NCBI GenBank assembly: GCA_963823735.1
Contig: CAWGMO010000001.1
Span: 992,001-1,056,000, forward strand
Direction: 5' to 3'
Length of the DNA stretch: 64,000 nt
Source: Actinoallomurus sp963823735
GTDB taxonomy: Bacteria > Actinomycetota > Actinomycetes > Streptosporangiales > Streptosporangiaceae
Under the pieces are notes generated by a model, which worked only from the letters and a program-made list of their open reading frames with translations, had not been told where the DNA came from and ran no database searches. The position numbers and the translations under genes were made by a program. This document shows positions 8,424 to 16,879 of the stretch, in pieces; within the stretch, counting starts at the first letter, position 1; each line of letters begins with the position of its first letter.

Positions 8424-9518
8424 ATGTTTGGTCCGCAAGGCTTCGTCCTGTTCGCCTTGCTCGTCGTCTGCTTCGCGGGGGCGCTGCTCTGGCTGGTCAA
8501 GGCCAGGCGGGTGACGTTGAAGGTCGTCGCGGGGGTGATGGCCTTCCCGCCCGCGATGCTGTTCGGCGTCGCCCTGGTGAACAACTTCTACGGCTACTAC
8601 GAGAGCTGGGACGACGCCTGGCGTGACCTGACCAACCAGGCGCCGGCCAGCGTCGCGGCAGTGCCCGACCTCGGCAACCGGCTCGACCGGGTGCTGACCG
8701 AGGCCGTCCGCAAGCGCCAGGCGCGCAAGAACGGCTTCGCCATGGAGACCACGCTGACGGGGGCGCAGAGCCACATCAGCCGCCAGGGCGTGATCTACCT
8801 GCCGCCGCAGTACTTCCAGCGCCCGTACGCCACGCGGCGCTTCCCCGTCATCGAGCTGATCCACGGCTCACCGGGCACGCCGGGCGACTACGAGGGCCGG
8901 CTCAAGATCTCCGGGGTGCTGCGGCAGCTCATCGACGCGCACCGGGCCAAGCCGGTGGTGCTGGTCATCCCCGACGCCAACGGCGGTCTCGACCGCTCCA
9001 CGCAGTGCCTCAACACCGTCCACGGCGAGCAGGACGAGACCTACCTCGCCGTCGACGTGCCCGATGACGTCGCCGCGCGGCTCCGCGTCGAGAGGCCCGG
9101 CGCGGCCTGGGGCATCGCGGGCTTCTCCGAGGGCGGCTACTGCGCGGCGAACCTCGCGCTGCGCCACCCGGACCGCTACGGCGTCGCGGCGTCGCTGAGC
9201 GGCTACTTCGAGCCGCTGCGCACCAACCGGATGCCGCAGCCGGTCGACCCGTTCGGCGGCAGCAAGGAGCTGCGCGCGGCCAACTCCCCGCTGAAGCTCC
9301 TGGCGAGCTCGATGCCGCTCGCCCGGCTGCCGAGGTTCTGGGTGATGTCGGGCAACGGCGCCCAGGTCGACATGGTGCAGGCGCAGGCCTTCGTCGACCT
9401 CATCAAGCAGTACGAACCGGGCGCGCCGTTCATGGTCGTCAAGGGCGGCCTGCACAACTACGTGGCCTGGCGCGAGGCGTTCCCCCGGATGCTGGAGTGG
9501 GCGACGCGGCTCGTCTAG
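8424..9518 (+). CDS. Membrane-anchored esterase (alpha/beta hydrolase, esterase D/Ag85-like)
   Basis: 364 residues from the ATG at 8424, preceded by GGGGAGG. An N-terminal hydrophobic pair (FVLFALLVVCFAGALLWLV, then MAFPPAMLFGVALV) anchors an extracytoplasmic hydrolase domain. The nucleophile elbow is GFSEGGY near residue 235, an oxyanion-type HGSPGTPGDY lies upstream, and a likely catalytic histidine sits in KGGLHNYVAW near the end. It resembles the esterase family that includes mycobacterial antigen 85, but substrate is unknown. A TTGACG at 8334 may be the -35 of its promoter. Confidence 0.85.
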   Translation: MFGPQGFVLFALLVVCFAGALLWLVKARRVTLKVVAGVMAFPPAMLFGVALVNNFYGYYESWDDAWRDLTNQAPASVAAVPDLGNRLDRVLTEAVRKRQARKNGFAMETTLTGAQSHISRQGVIYLPPQYFQRPYATRRFPVIELIHGSPGTPGDYEGRLKISGVLRQLIDAHRAKPVVLVIPDANGGLDRSTQCLNTVHGEQDETYLAVDVPDDVAARLRVERPGAAWGIAGFSEGGYCAANLALRHPDRYGVAASLSGYFEPLRTNRMPQPVDPFGGSKELRAANSPLKLLASSMPLARLPRFWVMSGNGAQVDMVQAQAFVDLIKQYEPGAPFMVVKGGLHNYVAWREAFPRMLEWATRLV

Positions 9519-9823
9519 GAGGTCGTCACCAGGTCGAGGTCGAGGACTCTCGCGTGCAGGATGACCCGCTGGTGCAGCGCGGCCCGCAGGGCCCGGTGGA
9601 GGCCGTCTTCGAGGTACAGCTCGCCGCGCCACTGCACCACGTGCGGGAACAGGTCGCCGTAGAACGTGGAGTCCTCGGCGAGCAGGGAGTTGAGGTCGAG
9701 GCCGGCCTTAGTGGTGATCAACTGGTCGAGGCGGACCTGGCGAGGCGGCACCTTGGCCCAGTCCCGGGAGCTGAGCATGTGCTCCGGGTAGGGGCGCTCG
9801 TCGCCTACCGCCTTGAAGATCAC
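9515..9823 (-). CDS. VapB-family-like antitoxin or ParB-like small protein
   Basis: A 102-residue protein (start MIFKAVGDERPYPEH) of a widespread actinobacterial family, usually labelled type II antitoxin VapB-like. Its phrases PRQVRLDQLITTKAGLDL and DLFPHVVQWRGELYLEDGLHRALRAAL are typical. No toxin gene lies next to it, so the antitoxin label rests on family naming only. Its stop overlaps that of the convergent esterase gene by four bases. Confidence 0.7.
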   Translation of the reverse strand: MIFKAVGDERPYPEHMLSSRDWAKVPPRQVRLDQLITTKAGLDLNSLLAEDSTFYGDLFPHVVQWRGELYLEDGLHRALRAALHQRVILHARVLDLDLVTTS

Positions 9824-9978
9824 GCCATGCAGTTTAGGTGGCGATGCCGGTGATCACGCCAGTTGTTGTGGGCTTGATCTGCGTCAGATCCCTCGCGAAT
9901 GGGCTGCTCTCGCCATAAGAAGGGCACCCGCATTGGCGAGACCCAAGGGCGATCCGCCGGCTTCGCCGGGCCGAAAGA

Positions 9979-10024
9979 GGCCCGCCCGCGCGTCCCATTC
10001 TCAGGGACGGCGAACGGGCGGGCC
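9979..10024. terminator. Strong hairpin, probably a terminator
   Basis: A perfect 10-bp stem, GGCCCGCCCG at 9979-9988 with CGGGCGGGCC at 10015-10024, contains an inner GTCCC/GGGAC stem. It follows the stop of the small membrane gene on the minus strand and is trailed there by TCTTTCGG. It could work in both directions. Confidence 0.55.
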
Positions 10025-10033
10025 ATGTTTCGG

Positions 10034-10225
10034 TCAGCGGCGTCTACCTCTGCCCCGCGCGTGGCTGCGCCAGTCGTACGAGGCGCCGAACCCGGCCAGG
10101 TGCAGCGCGATGAACAGCAGCCCGAGCGTGTCGAGCGTCTGGTAGTTGAAAAAGTCCGAGCTGACTCCAGCCCAGTCGACGAGCAGGCCGACGGCGAAGC
10201 AGATCGCTGCGACTATGGCGAGCAT
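10034..10225 (-). CDS. Small two-span membrane protein (63 aa)
   Basis: From the ATG at 10225, with GGAGGT seven bases upstream, the frame encodes MLAIVAAICFAVGLLVDW, a short polar turn with SSDFFNYQTL, a second helix (LDTLGLLFIALHLAGF) and a basic tail rich in arginine. Two membrane helices are predicted. Similar small proteins are common in actinobacteria and uncharacterised. The frame stays open further upstream but the Shine-Dalgarno site decides the start. Confidence 0.75.
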   Translation of the reverse strand: MLAIVAAICFAVGLLVDWAGVSSDFFNYQTLDTLGLLFIALHLAGFGASYDWRSHARGRGRRR

Positions 10226-10396
10226 CGTTACCTCCACAGTGTTGATCCGTCTCCCCCGAGATGAACCAGAGATCTCCGGGAGAAAGCGGACCAAACACCC
10301 ACCGAATAACGGACAGGGCACGACCGCCCGAACGGACACTCCATGATCACGGAGCCGATCGGCCGCCTTACTCAGCGATACCCATTTTCGGCCCTG

Positions 10397-11017
10397 TCAC
10401 GGATTTATGGCGAAGCGCGCGGCCGGCTCGCCGCGCAGACGACCGGCCGGAAGACGCCGCCCCGACAGCAGCGACACGAAGTCCTGAGCCGCGCCGGTGA
10501 GCGGCGCGCCGGACCCGAAGCTCCAGTCGAGGTCGTCCGCCCGCAGCTCGACGCCGGACAGGTCGACGCCGAAGTACCGCAGGCCCTGCGGCCGGGCCAG
10601 GCCCGCCAGGACGACGCGCACCCGCTCCTCGGGGACCCGGCGCCCGAGGTCCAAGGCCACGGAGATGTCCAGGCCGTGCACCACGTCATGGGTCAGCGCC
10701 CCCTCGTACCCGCCGCGCGGCGGCTTCCACGGATGGTCCACGTTGTCCCTGATCGCCGCGGCGAGCCGATCGGACGTCAGCGCGGACGCGTCCCGCTTCG
10801 CGCACCGGTCGGACATCCTGTTGAACGCTCCCCCTGACCTGAGGAGCTCGCCGAGGAACCGCGGCGTCGAGTACCTGAAGGCCAGCGTCATGTGCGCGAC
10901 GACCTCGCGCACGCGCCAGCCCTCGCACAGCGTCGGGTCGTCCCAGCGCCCGGGCGGCAGGGCTTCGAGCATCTCCGCCAGCTCCCGGCGTTCCGCCGAG
11001 ATCGCCTCTCTGATCAT
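10397..11017 (-). CDS. Mycothiol-dependent maleylpyruvate isomerase-like (DinB-fold) protein
   Basis: A 206-residue protein with the N-terminal four-helix DinB fold (REAISAERRELAEML, then PTLCEGWRVREVVAHM). The histidine of VVAHM and the two of THDVVHGLDI are the expected metal-binding triad of the MDMPI/DinB group, whose known members are mycothiol-dependent S-transferases or isomerases. The reaction here is unknown. It is upstream-adjacent to the frameshifted ECF42 sigma gene on the same strand and may belong to its operon. Confidence 0.85.
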   Translation of the reverse strand: MIREAISAERRELAEMLEALPPGRWDDPTLCEGWRVREVVAHMTLAFRYSTPRFLGELLRSGGAFNRMSDRCAKRDASALTSDRLAAAIRDNVDHPWKPPRGGYEGALTHDVVHGLDISVALDLGRRVPEERVRVVLAGLARPQGLRYFGVDLSGVELRADDLDWSFGSGAPLTGAAQDFVSLLSGRRLPAGRLRGEPAARFAINP

Positions 11018-11090
11018 GGCCGCATCTCCCCTGTGTCCTGGAAACCGTTTCGCCCTACCGACGAACGGGACACGGCCCGCCGGACACGCG

Positions 11091-12315
11091 TCAGGTCGTC
11101 TCGGACAGGCGGCGCTCCAGGTAGCGGCGTTCCGCGCCGGTCACGACCAGCGCCAGCGCCTCCCGGTACGCCTCCGCCGCCTCCGGCCCGCGGCCGAGGC
11201 GTCGGAGCAGGTCGGCGCGGGTCGCGGGCAGCAGGTGGTACCCCGCGAGGCCGCCCTGCCGCTCCAGCGCGCCGACCAGCCGCAGGCCCGCGGCCGGGCC
11301 ATCGGCCATGCCCACCGCGACCGCGCGGTTCAGCTCGACGACGGGCGAGGGCACCAGGCGTACGAGCCGCCCGTAGAGGATCGCGATCTGCGCCCAGTCG
11401 GTGTCGGCGGCGTCGCTCGCGGTGGCGTGACAGGCGGCGATGGCGGCCTGCACCTGGTACGGGCCGTGCGGTCCGCGCCGCAGCGCGTCTTCGAGCAGCG
11501 TCACCCCTTCGGCGATCTCCTCGGAGTCCCACCGGGTCCGGTCCTGCTCCTCCAGGACCACCAGGTCGCCGGCGTCGTCGAGGCGCGCGGCGCGGCGCGC
11601 GTCGTGCAGCAGCATCAGCGCGAGCAGCCCCGCCGCCTCCGGCTCGTCGGGCATCAGCCGCACGAGCACCCGCGCCAGCCGGATCGCCTCGCCGCTGAGG
11701 CCCCGCCGGACCAGGTCGGCGCCCGCCGTGGCGGAGTACCCCTCGTTGAACAGCAGGTACAGCACTCCGAGCACCGCCGGTGTGCGCTCGGGCAGCAGGT
11801 GCGCGGGCGGCACCCGGTACGGGATGCCGGCGTGCCGGATCTTCTGCTTGGCACGTACGAGACGCTTGGACATCGTCTGCTCGCCGACGAGGAACGCGCG
11901 GGCGATCTCGGCGGTGCTCAGCCCGGCCAGCGTGCGCAGCGTCAGCGCGACCCTGGACTCCAGCGCCAGCGCCGGATGGCAGCACGTGAACATCAGCCGG
12001 AGCCGCTCGTCCGGCACCTCGTGGGCGTCCTCGGGCTCGGCGTCGTACGTCATCGGTGGCGACCTCCCGCAGTTTGGCCGCGCCGACCGCCTCGCGGCGC
12101 ATCCGGTCGACGGCGCGGTTGCGCGCGGTCGTCGTCAGCCACGCGCCGGGGCGGCGCGGCACGCCGTCGCGCGGCCAGCGCTGGAGCGCGAGCGTGAAGG
12201 CGTCCTGCGCGCACTCCTCGGCGAGGTCCCAGTCGCCGGTGAGGCGGATCAGCGTGGCGACGACCTGGCCCCACTCGTCGCGGAACGCCTGCGCGACCGA
12301 GGCCTCGACGCTCAC
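11091..12315 (-). pseudogene. ECF42-type RNA polymerase sigma factor, apparent frameshift
   Basis: Two frames together make one ECF42 sigma factor. The first frame (GTG at 12315, overlapping the YciI stop as GTGA) gives sigma region 2 (FRDEWGQVVATLIRLTGDW, DLAEECAQDAFTLAL, PGAWLTTTARNRAVDR) up to about KLREVA. The coding signal then jumps to the frame starting MTYDAEPEDAHEVPDER, which carries region 4 (LSTAEIARAFLVGEQTMSKRLVRAK) and the long TPR-like extension of this group ending at 11091. The jump lies near 12050-12065 and needs one base fewer. The intact paralogue at 19472 has continuous sequence across the same point. Confidence 0.85.
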
Positions 12316-12635
12316 GGCCCGATCATGGGCCGGATCTCGATCGTCCCGTACCCGCACGCCGGGTGCTTCGCCGCGATCTCGATCGCCTCGTCCAGGTCGG
12401 CGCACTCGATCAGCACGAACCCGCCGATCTGCTCCTTCGTCTCGGCGAACGGCCCGTCGGAGAGCAGCACCTCGTCGTCGCGCACCCGTACGGTCGTGGC
12501 GTCGTCCGGCGGGCGCAGCCCCGCGCCGCCCCGCAGCACCCCGCGCTCGGCCATCTCCTCGGTCCACCCGCCGCAGCCGTCCTGGGCGTGGGCCGCCGCG
12601 GACTCGTCCCCGCAGATCAACAACGCGTATCGCAT
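12312..12635 (-). CDS. YciI-like (DGPF-domain) protein
   Basis: A 107-residue protein from the ATG at 12635 with GGAGGCACG immediately upstream. It has the family core MRYALLICGDE, then VLLSDGPFAETKEQIGGFVLIEC and a final beta strand IEIRPMIGP. YciI/PCD-fold proteins are small and ferredoxin-like; their role beside ECF42 sigma factors is conserved but not defined biochemically. The stop overlaps the sigma gene start. The same two-gene arrangement recurs intact at 19146-20695. Confidence 0.9.
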   Translation of the reverse strand: MRYALLICGDESAAAHAQDGCGGWTEEMAERGVLRGGAGLRPPDDATTVRVRDDEVLLSDGPFAETKEQIGGFVLIECADLDEAIEIAAKHPACGYGTIEIRPMIGP

Positions 12636-12689
12636 CGTGCCTCCTCGTCGGTCACCCATACGACGAACGGGAGTCGCCGGGACGGACAC

Positions 12690-13124
12690 CTACGGCTCCA
12701 GTGTGAGCGTGAGCGACTCCAGCCCGGCGACCGGCCCGAACCCGGCGGCCTCGTACAGCGCGAGCGCGGCGGTGTTCCCGGTCTCGGTCTGGAGCGACAG
12801 CCGCAGCGCTCCCGCCGCGCGCGCGGCGTCGATCACGTGCCGGAGCAGGGCCGTGCCGACGCCGCTCCGGCGGTGTTCCGGCGCGACGTACAGGTCATGT
12901 ACGAGCCAGAACGCGCGCAGCGTCAGCGAGGCGGGCACGACGGTGGTCGTGACGAACCCGGCGGCGTGGCCGTCCGCCGTCGCGACGGCGATCCGCAGAT
13001 GCCCCTCCGCCAGCCAGGCGCGGGTCTCCGCGACCGGGCCGTCGTGCCCGTAGTGGGCGCGGTAGGCGTGGAACAGTTCGCAGACCTCACCGGCGTCGTC
13101 GACCGGGCGCACCGTGACCGTCAT
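12690..13124 (-). CDS. GNAT-family N-acetyltransferase
   Basis: A 144-residue cytosolic enzyme of the GNAT fold. The acetyl-CoA pyrophosphate loop is seen in VAPEHRRSGVGTALL (R/Q-x-x-G-x-G/A) near residues 78-92. It is followed by the NTAALALYEAAGF helix that closes the CoA pocket. Acceptor substrate is unknown. It lies upstream of the YciI-sigma pair on the same strand, 54 bp from the YciI start. Confidence 0.9.
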   Translation of the reverse strand: MTVTVRPVDDAGEVCELFHAYRAHYGHDGPVAETRAWLAEGHLRIAVATADGHAAGFVTTTVVPASLTLRAFWLVHDLYVAPEHRRSGVGTALLRHVIDAARAAGALRLSLQTETGNTAALALYEAAGFGPVAGLESLTLTLEP

Positions 13125-13139
13125 GCGCCCAGTATTCGG

Positions 13140-14027
13140 TCAGTTCGCGCAGTCCGGGACGGTGCTCGCCGGAGCGCAGTTGGTCGGGCTGTTGTCGCGG
13201 ATGGACGAGCCCCGCGACGTGAAGGTGGCCGGTGGCGTGACGTTGAAGACGCCGCCGCCGAGGAAGCCGTTGACGGAGCTGTTCAGGTTGCGCGTGACCA
13301 GCGTGTGGTCGAGTGAGAGGGCGGCGAGGTTCAGGAAGCCGCCGCCGCCGAACCCGGCGACGTTGTGGTCGACGGTGCTCCGCGCCACTCTCGTCGTGGA
13401 GTCCAGCCCGGTGATGACCCCGCCGCCTCCGCCGACCGGCGCGCTGTTGGCCGTGACGCGGCTCGCGAGGAGGGTCAGCCGGCCCGAGTTGGAGACGCCG
13501 CCTCCGCCGCTGGCCATGTTGGCGCTGATGAGGCTGTTGACGATCAGCGCGCGGGAGCCCAGGGTCGTGTTGGAGAAGCCGCCGCCGTCGAGCAGCGTGG
13601 CGTTGTTGCCGGTCAGCGTCATGTGGTCGAGGAAGACCGTGCCGGCGTTGTTGATACCGCCGCCGGAGACGGCCTCGCCGTTCTGCACCGACAGGCCGCG
13701 CGCGTGGAGTGTGCCGCCCGCGGCGACGTCGATGATCCCGAACGTGGTCGTCGCCCCCGGGTCGCGCCTGATCGCCGTCGAAGGGCCGCCGACGAGCGTG
13801 ACGTTCCCGGTGATCTGCGGCAGGGCCGAGACCTTCCCCGCGGGCGTGGTGAAGCTGTACGTGCAGCCCGGCCTGAGCCGGATCGTGGCGGCCTTGAGCC
13901 CGTTCGCTGTCGTGACCGCCGCGCGGAGCGCGCCGGACGTGCACTGAATCCTGATCACCGGCGGCTGGGCGTACGCGGCTGTGGGCATCGCCACCAGCGC
14001 CGCCGCGGCCACGAGGATTGGTCTCAT
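13140..14027 (-). CDS. Secreted right-handed beta-helix repeat protein
   Basis: 295 residues from the ATG at 14027. A signal peptide (MRPILVAAAALVAMPTAAYA) is followed by a polymorphic-outer-membrane/Chlamydia-type beta-helix with glycine and asparagine turns: GGGINNAGTVFLDHMTLTGN, GGGFSN, GGGGVSNSG, GGGGFLN. Six or so coils are visible. Such proteins bind or cleave polysaccharides or act as surface adhesins; no catalytic residues stand out. It is the sole gene between the GNAT and Lrp genes. Confidence 0.82.
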   Translation of the reverse strand: MRPILVAAAALVAMPTAAYAQPPVIRIQCTSGALRAAVTTANGLKAATIRLRPGCTYSFTTPAGKVSALPQITGNVTLVGGPSTAIRRDPGATTTFGIIDVAAGGTLHARGLSVQNGEAVSGGGINNAGTVFLDHMTLTGNNATLLDGGGFSNTTLGSRALIVNSLISANMASGGGGVSNSGRLTLLASRVTANSAPVGGGGGVITGLDSTTRVARSTVDHNVAGFGGGGFLNLAALSLDHTLVTRNLNSSVNGFLGGGVFNVTPPATFTSRGSSIRDNSPTNCAPASTVPDCAN

Positions 14028-14098
14028 CCCGGCAGCACAACATCCGCCGATCGCTCTCGGCCCGCGACGCTCGCGCCTTTCCGAATCGTGGTCGAAAC

Positions 14099-14545
14099 CT
14101 AGGGCGCTTGGGGGCCTCGGTAGGGCAGCGTGCTGCTGTAGACGAGGTTCGTCACCGTGCTGCCGAACCGCGCGAGGTCGTTCACGATCTGCTCCAGGTG
14201 GCCCATGGACGTCGCGGCCACTTTCAGCAGATAACAGTCGTCGCCGGTGGTGCGCAGGCACTCCAGGATCTCGGCGCGCTCGTCGAGCAGCCGGTACAGC
14301 GGCTCGTGGCGGCTGCCGGGGTACTTCAGGCGTACGACGGCGAGCACGGCGAAGCCGACCTTCTCCAGGTCGACGTCGGCCCGGTAGCCGGTGATGACGC
14401 CGGCCGACTCCAGCCGTTTGACCCGCTCGGTGGCCGCGGAGGCGCTCAGGCTGACGCGCCGTCCCAGCTCGGTGAGCGGCATGCGGGCGTCGCGTTGCAG
14501 CTCCGCCAGGATCGCCCAGTCGGTCGCGTCAAGACTCTCGGCCAT
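14099..14545 (-). CDS. Lrp/AsnC-family transcriptional regulator
   Basis: 148 residues from the ATG at 14545. An N-terminal HTH (LDATDWAILAELQRDARMPL, LGRRVSLSASAATERVKRLE) is followed by the linking phrase GVITGYRADVDLEKVGF and an ACT-like RAM ligand domain. It is probably responsive to an amino acid. It is divergent from the F420-dependent oxidoreductase gene at 14639, which it may regulate together with itself through the inverted repeat in the intergenic region. Confidence 0.92.
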   Translation of the reverse strand: MAESLDATDWAILAELQRDARMPLTELGRRVSLSASAATERVKRLESAGVITGYRADVDLEKVGFAVLAVVRLKYPGSRHEPLYRLLDERAEILECLRTTGDDCYLLKVAATSMGHLEQIVNDLARFGSTVTNLVYSSTLPYRGPQAP

Positions 14546-14577
14546 TCGCCGAATATACCGATATATCCACGGCCGCT

Positions 14578-14631
14578 GGCTATCCACACCGGGAATCATC
14601 CCTTCCAGAGGCGGGATTCGCCTGGATAGCC
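14578..14631. promoter_or_regulatory. Inverted repeat in the Lrp/LLM divergent promoter region
   Basis: GGCTATCC at 14578-14585 and GGATAGCC at 14624-14631 are perfect 8-bp inverted half-sites, with a looser GAATC...GATTC pair nested between. Wide spacing of half-sites suits Lrp-type octamers that wrap DNA. Function is inferred from position between two divergent genes. Confidence 0.4.
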
Positions 14632-14638
14632 TTGGGGC

Positions 14639-15469
14639 GTGCAAATAGGCGTCAACGTGCCGAATTTCGGGCCTGGTACCGACCCCGGCGTGCTCCACGA
14701 CTGGGCGCAGACCGTGGAGGGGCTCGGCTTCGACCTGCTCATGGTCTCCGACCACATCGCGATCACCCCCGACGTCGCCCGGCAGTACCCGCCGCCCTTC
14801 TACGAGCCGTTCACCCTGCTCTCCTGGCTCGCCGGCGTCACCCGCCGGGTCCGGCTCGGCACGACGGTCCTCATCGTCCCGTACCGGCATCCGCTGGTCA
14901 CCGCGCGCATGGCCGCCAACCTCGACCGGATCAGTGACGGGCGGCTGGTCCTCGGCGTGGGCGTCGGGTGGGCGCGGCAGGAGTTCGCGGCGCTCGGTGT
15001 GCCGTTCGAGCGGCGCGGCAGGCTGACCGACCAGTACCTCCAGGTGATGCGCGAGGCGTGGGCCGATCACGGGAAGATCCCGGTCTGGGTCGGCGGCAAC
15101 AGCGACGCGGGCCTGCGCCGGGCCGTACGCCTGGGTGACGCTTGGCATCCGCTGCGGGTCACGCTCCCGTGGCTGCGCGAGGCGGTGGAACGGCTGCGGG
15201 CGTACGCGGACGACGAAGGGCGGCCCGTACCCGCGCTGACCCCGCGCATCGCGCTGCGCCTCACCGGCTCGCCGGTGACCGATCCCTCCCGCCTCGCCGG
15301 TACGGGCACGATCGACCAGGTCGCGGACGACCTGGAACAACTACGTCTCCTCGGCGCCGAGGCCGTCATCCTCGACCCGTTCAACGGAGACCCCGAAGAG
15401 ACACGACACCCCGAGGCCGCCTGGCGTGACCTGGCGGCCGTACGGCAGACAGAGACGGAGCGACCATGA
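14639..15469 (+). CDS. LLM-class F420-dependent oxidoreductase
   Basis: A 276-residue TIM-barrel flavin/F420 enzyme of the luciferase-like monooxygenase class. Evidence is the start MQIGVNVPNFGPG, the strand LLMVSDHIAI, RLGTTVLIVPYRHPL and LDRISDGRLVLGVGVGWARQEF, all landmark phrases of the family. Substrate unknown. The GTG start is close to the candidate Lrp operator. It overlaps the next gene by ATGA, forming a pair with the deaminase. Confidence 0.92.
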   Translation: MQIGVNVPNFGPGTDPGVLHDWAQTVEGLGFDLLMVSDHIAITPDVARQYPPPFYEPFTLLSWLAGVTRRVRLGTTVLIVPYRHPLVTARMAANLDRISDGRLVLGVGVGWARQEFAALGVPFERRGRLTDQYLQVMREAWADHGKIPVWVGGNSDAGLRRAVRLGDAWHPLRVTLPWLREAVERLRAYADDEGRPVPALTPRIALRLTGSPVTDPSRLAGTGTIDQVADDLEQLRLLGAEAVILDPFNGDPEETRHPEAAWRDLAAVRQTETERP

Positions 15470-15888
15470 AAGACGCCGACGAACTCCTCCGCAGGGCCAT
15501 CGGGCTCGCCGCCTCCGCGCGTACGGGCGGCAACCCGCCGTTCGGATCGCTGCTGGTCGCCCCCGACGGCGCCCTGCTCGCCGAGGAGTGCAACACGAGC
15601 ATCTCCGACCGCGACATCACCGCCCACCCGGAGCTGAAGCTGGCCCGCTGGGCGGCGCGCGAACTGGACCCGGAGACGGCGGCCGGCACGACGATGTACA
15701 CGAGCTGCCAGCCCTGCGGCATGTGCATGGGCGCCATCGAACGCTCCGGCCTCGGCCGCGTCGTCTACGCGCTGTCGACGTCGCAGCTGAACGACCTCAA
15801 GCCGCCCGCGACCGGCGACGGCGTACGCCTCGACGGCCCTGCCCTGTACGAGGAGGCGCGCATCCCGGTCGAGGGTTACTACGTCTGA
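15466..15888 (+). CDS. Nucleoside/cytosine-type deaminase (CDA fold)
   Basis: A 140-residue zinc deaminase. The catalytic motif HPE (in ITAHPELKLARWA) replaces the usual HAE, and PCGMC supplies the other zinc cysteines. It resembles guanine/cytosine deaminases rather than TadA. The start overlaps the stop of the LLM gene by four bases, so both are translated together; an oxidoreductase plus deaminase suggests turnover of a heterocyclic compound, which is inference. Confidence 0.88.
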   Translation: MKDADELLRRAIGLAASARTGGNPPFGSLLVAPDGALLAEECNTSISDRDITAHPELKLARWAARELDPETAAGTTMYTSCQPCGMCMGAIERSGLGRVVYALSTSQLNDLKPPATGDGVRLDGPALYEEARIPVEGYYV

Positions 15889-15904
15889 GGCCTACCCTTT
15901 CCGC

Positions 15905-16285
15905 ATGCCGGAGAGTCTCAGCATCGGACAGGTCGCCGAACGCACCGGTCTGAGCGTGCACGCGTTGCGGTTCTACGAGCGCGAGGGCCTGTTCGCCGAC
16001 CCTGTACGCCGCGGGCCCGGCGGCCGCCGCCTCTACACCGAGGACGACATCGACTGGCTGACCGTCTGCGTGGTCCTGCGCGGCTCCGGCATGCCGCTGC
16101 CGGTGATCCGCCGCTACACCGAGCTGGTACGCGAGGGCGCGGGCAACGAGGAGGAGCGGCTCACGCTCATGCGCACGCACAAGGAGCAGGTCCTCGCGCA
16201 GATGGAGCGCCTCAACGAGTGCCTCGACCTGATCAACTACAAGGTCGCCGTGTACGAGGACCTCCTCTCGCCCGGCGTCACCTGA
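15905..16285 (+). CDS. MerR-family transcriptional regulator
   Basis: 126 residues. The winged HTH (SIGQVAERTGLSVHALRFYE) is followed by the wing GPGGRRLYTEDDIDWL and a long dimerising helix with VLAQMERLNECLDLINYKV. No cysteine metal-binding cluster is present, so it is more likely to respond to an organic effector. It follows the LLM-deaminase pair on the same strand, 16 bp downstream. Its 3' end overlaps the convergent DUF1348 gene by eight bases. Confidence 0.9.
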   Translation: MPESLSIGQVAERTGLSVHALRFYEREGLFADPVRRGPGGRRLYTEDDIDWLTVCVVLRGSGMPLPVIRRYTELVREGAGNEEERLTLMRTHKEQVLAQMERLNECLDLINYKVAVYEDLLSPGVT

Positions 16286-16736
16286 TCGGAAACGGCACAC
16301 CGCGCTCGGCGTCGGGCCGCGGCCCGAACACCCGCCGCTCACCCTCCTCGATCGCCACGTCGTTGATACTGGCCTCGCGGCGCCTCATCAGCCCGCTCTC
16401 GTCGAACTCCCACAACTCGTTGCCGTAGCTACGCCACCACCGGCCCTCGGCGTCGTGACACTCGTACTGGAAACGCACGGCGATACGGTCACCGTCGAAG
16501 GCCCACAGCTCCTTGCGGAGCGCGTAGTCGAGCTCCCGCTCCCATTTGGCGGCGAGGAAGCCGACGATGGCGGGGCGTCCGGTGAGGAAGAGATCGCGAT
16601 TCCGCCACACGGAGTCCTCCGTGTAGGCGAGCGAGACCCTCTGGGGATCCCGGGTGTTCCAGGTGTCCTCGGCGGCCTGAACCTTGCGCGCCGCGGTCTC
16701 ACGGGTGAAGGGCGGTACGGTCACGCGCCGTCTCAT
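16278..16736 (-). CDS. DUF1348 / nuclear transport factor 2-fold protein
   Basis: 152 residues from the ATG at 16736. It shows the DUF1348 signature ARKVQAAEDTWNTRDPQRV, then AYTEDSVWRNRDLFLTGR and the C-terminal REASINDVAIEEGERRV. The fold is a cone-shaped NTF2-like barrel; the biochemical role is unknown. A LexA-like box sits 60 bp upstream of its start, in the divergent region shared with a tiny peptide gene. Confidence 0.85.
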   Translation of the reverse strand: MRRRVTVPPFTRETAARKVQAAEDTWNTRDPQRVSLAYTEDSVWRNRDLFLTGRPAIVGFLAAKWERELDYALRKELWAFDGDRIAVRFQYECHDAEGRWWRSYGNELWEFDESGLMRRREASINDVAIEEGERRVFGPRPDAERGVPFPIR

Positions 16737-16795
16737 ACCCGGAGAGCCTCGGTGGGTATCAACCCTCACACTCGGTCGGCTCCGAGGGACCATAA

Positions 16796-16811
16796 TCGAA
16801 TGTTTGTTCGA
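16796..16811. promoter_or_regulatory. Candidate LexA (SOS) box
   Basis: TCGAATGTTTGTTCGA is a 16-bp inverted repeat close to the actinobacterial SOS consensus TCGAAC-n4-GTTCGA (one core mismatch). It lies between the DUF1348 gene and the 34-residue peptide gene. A near-identical site occurs at 18991. Confidence 0.5.
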
Positions 16812-16879
16812 TCATCCGCCTGCCATGACCACGGCCCGGGCAAGTATCGGTCGTCGGCACGGAGATCCCGGAGGTACGG

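Noticed and set aside
9515..9823. Complete VapBC toxin-antitoxin system
   Set aside because: No PIN-domain toxin gene lies beside the VapB-like protein.
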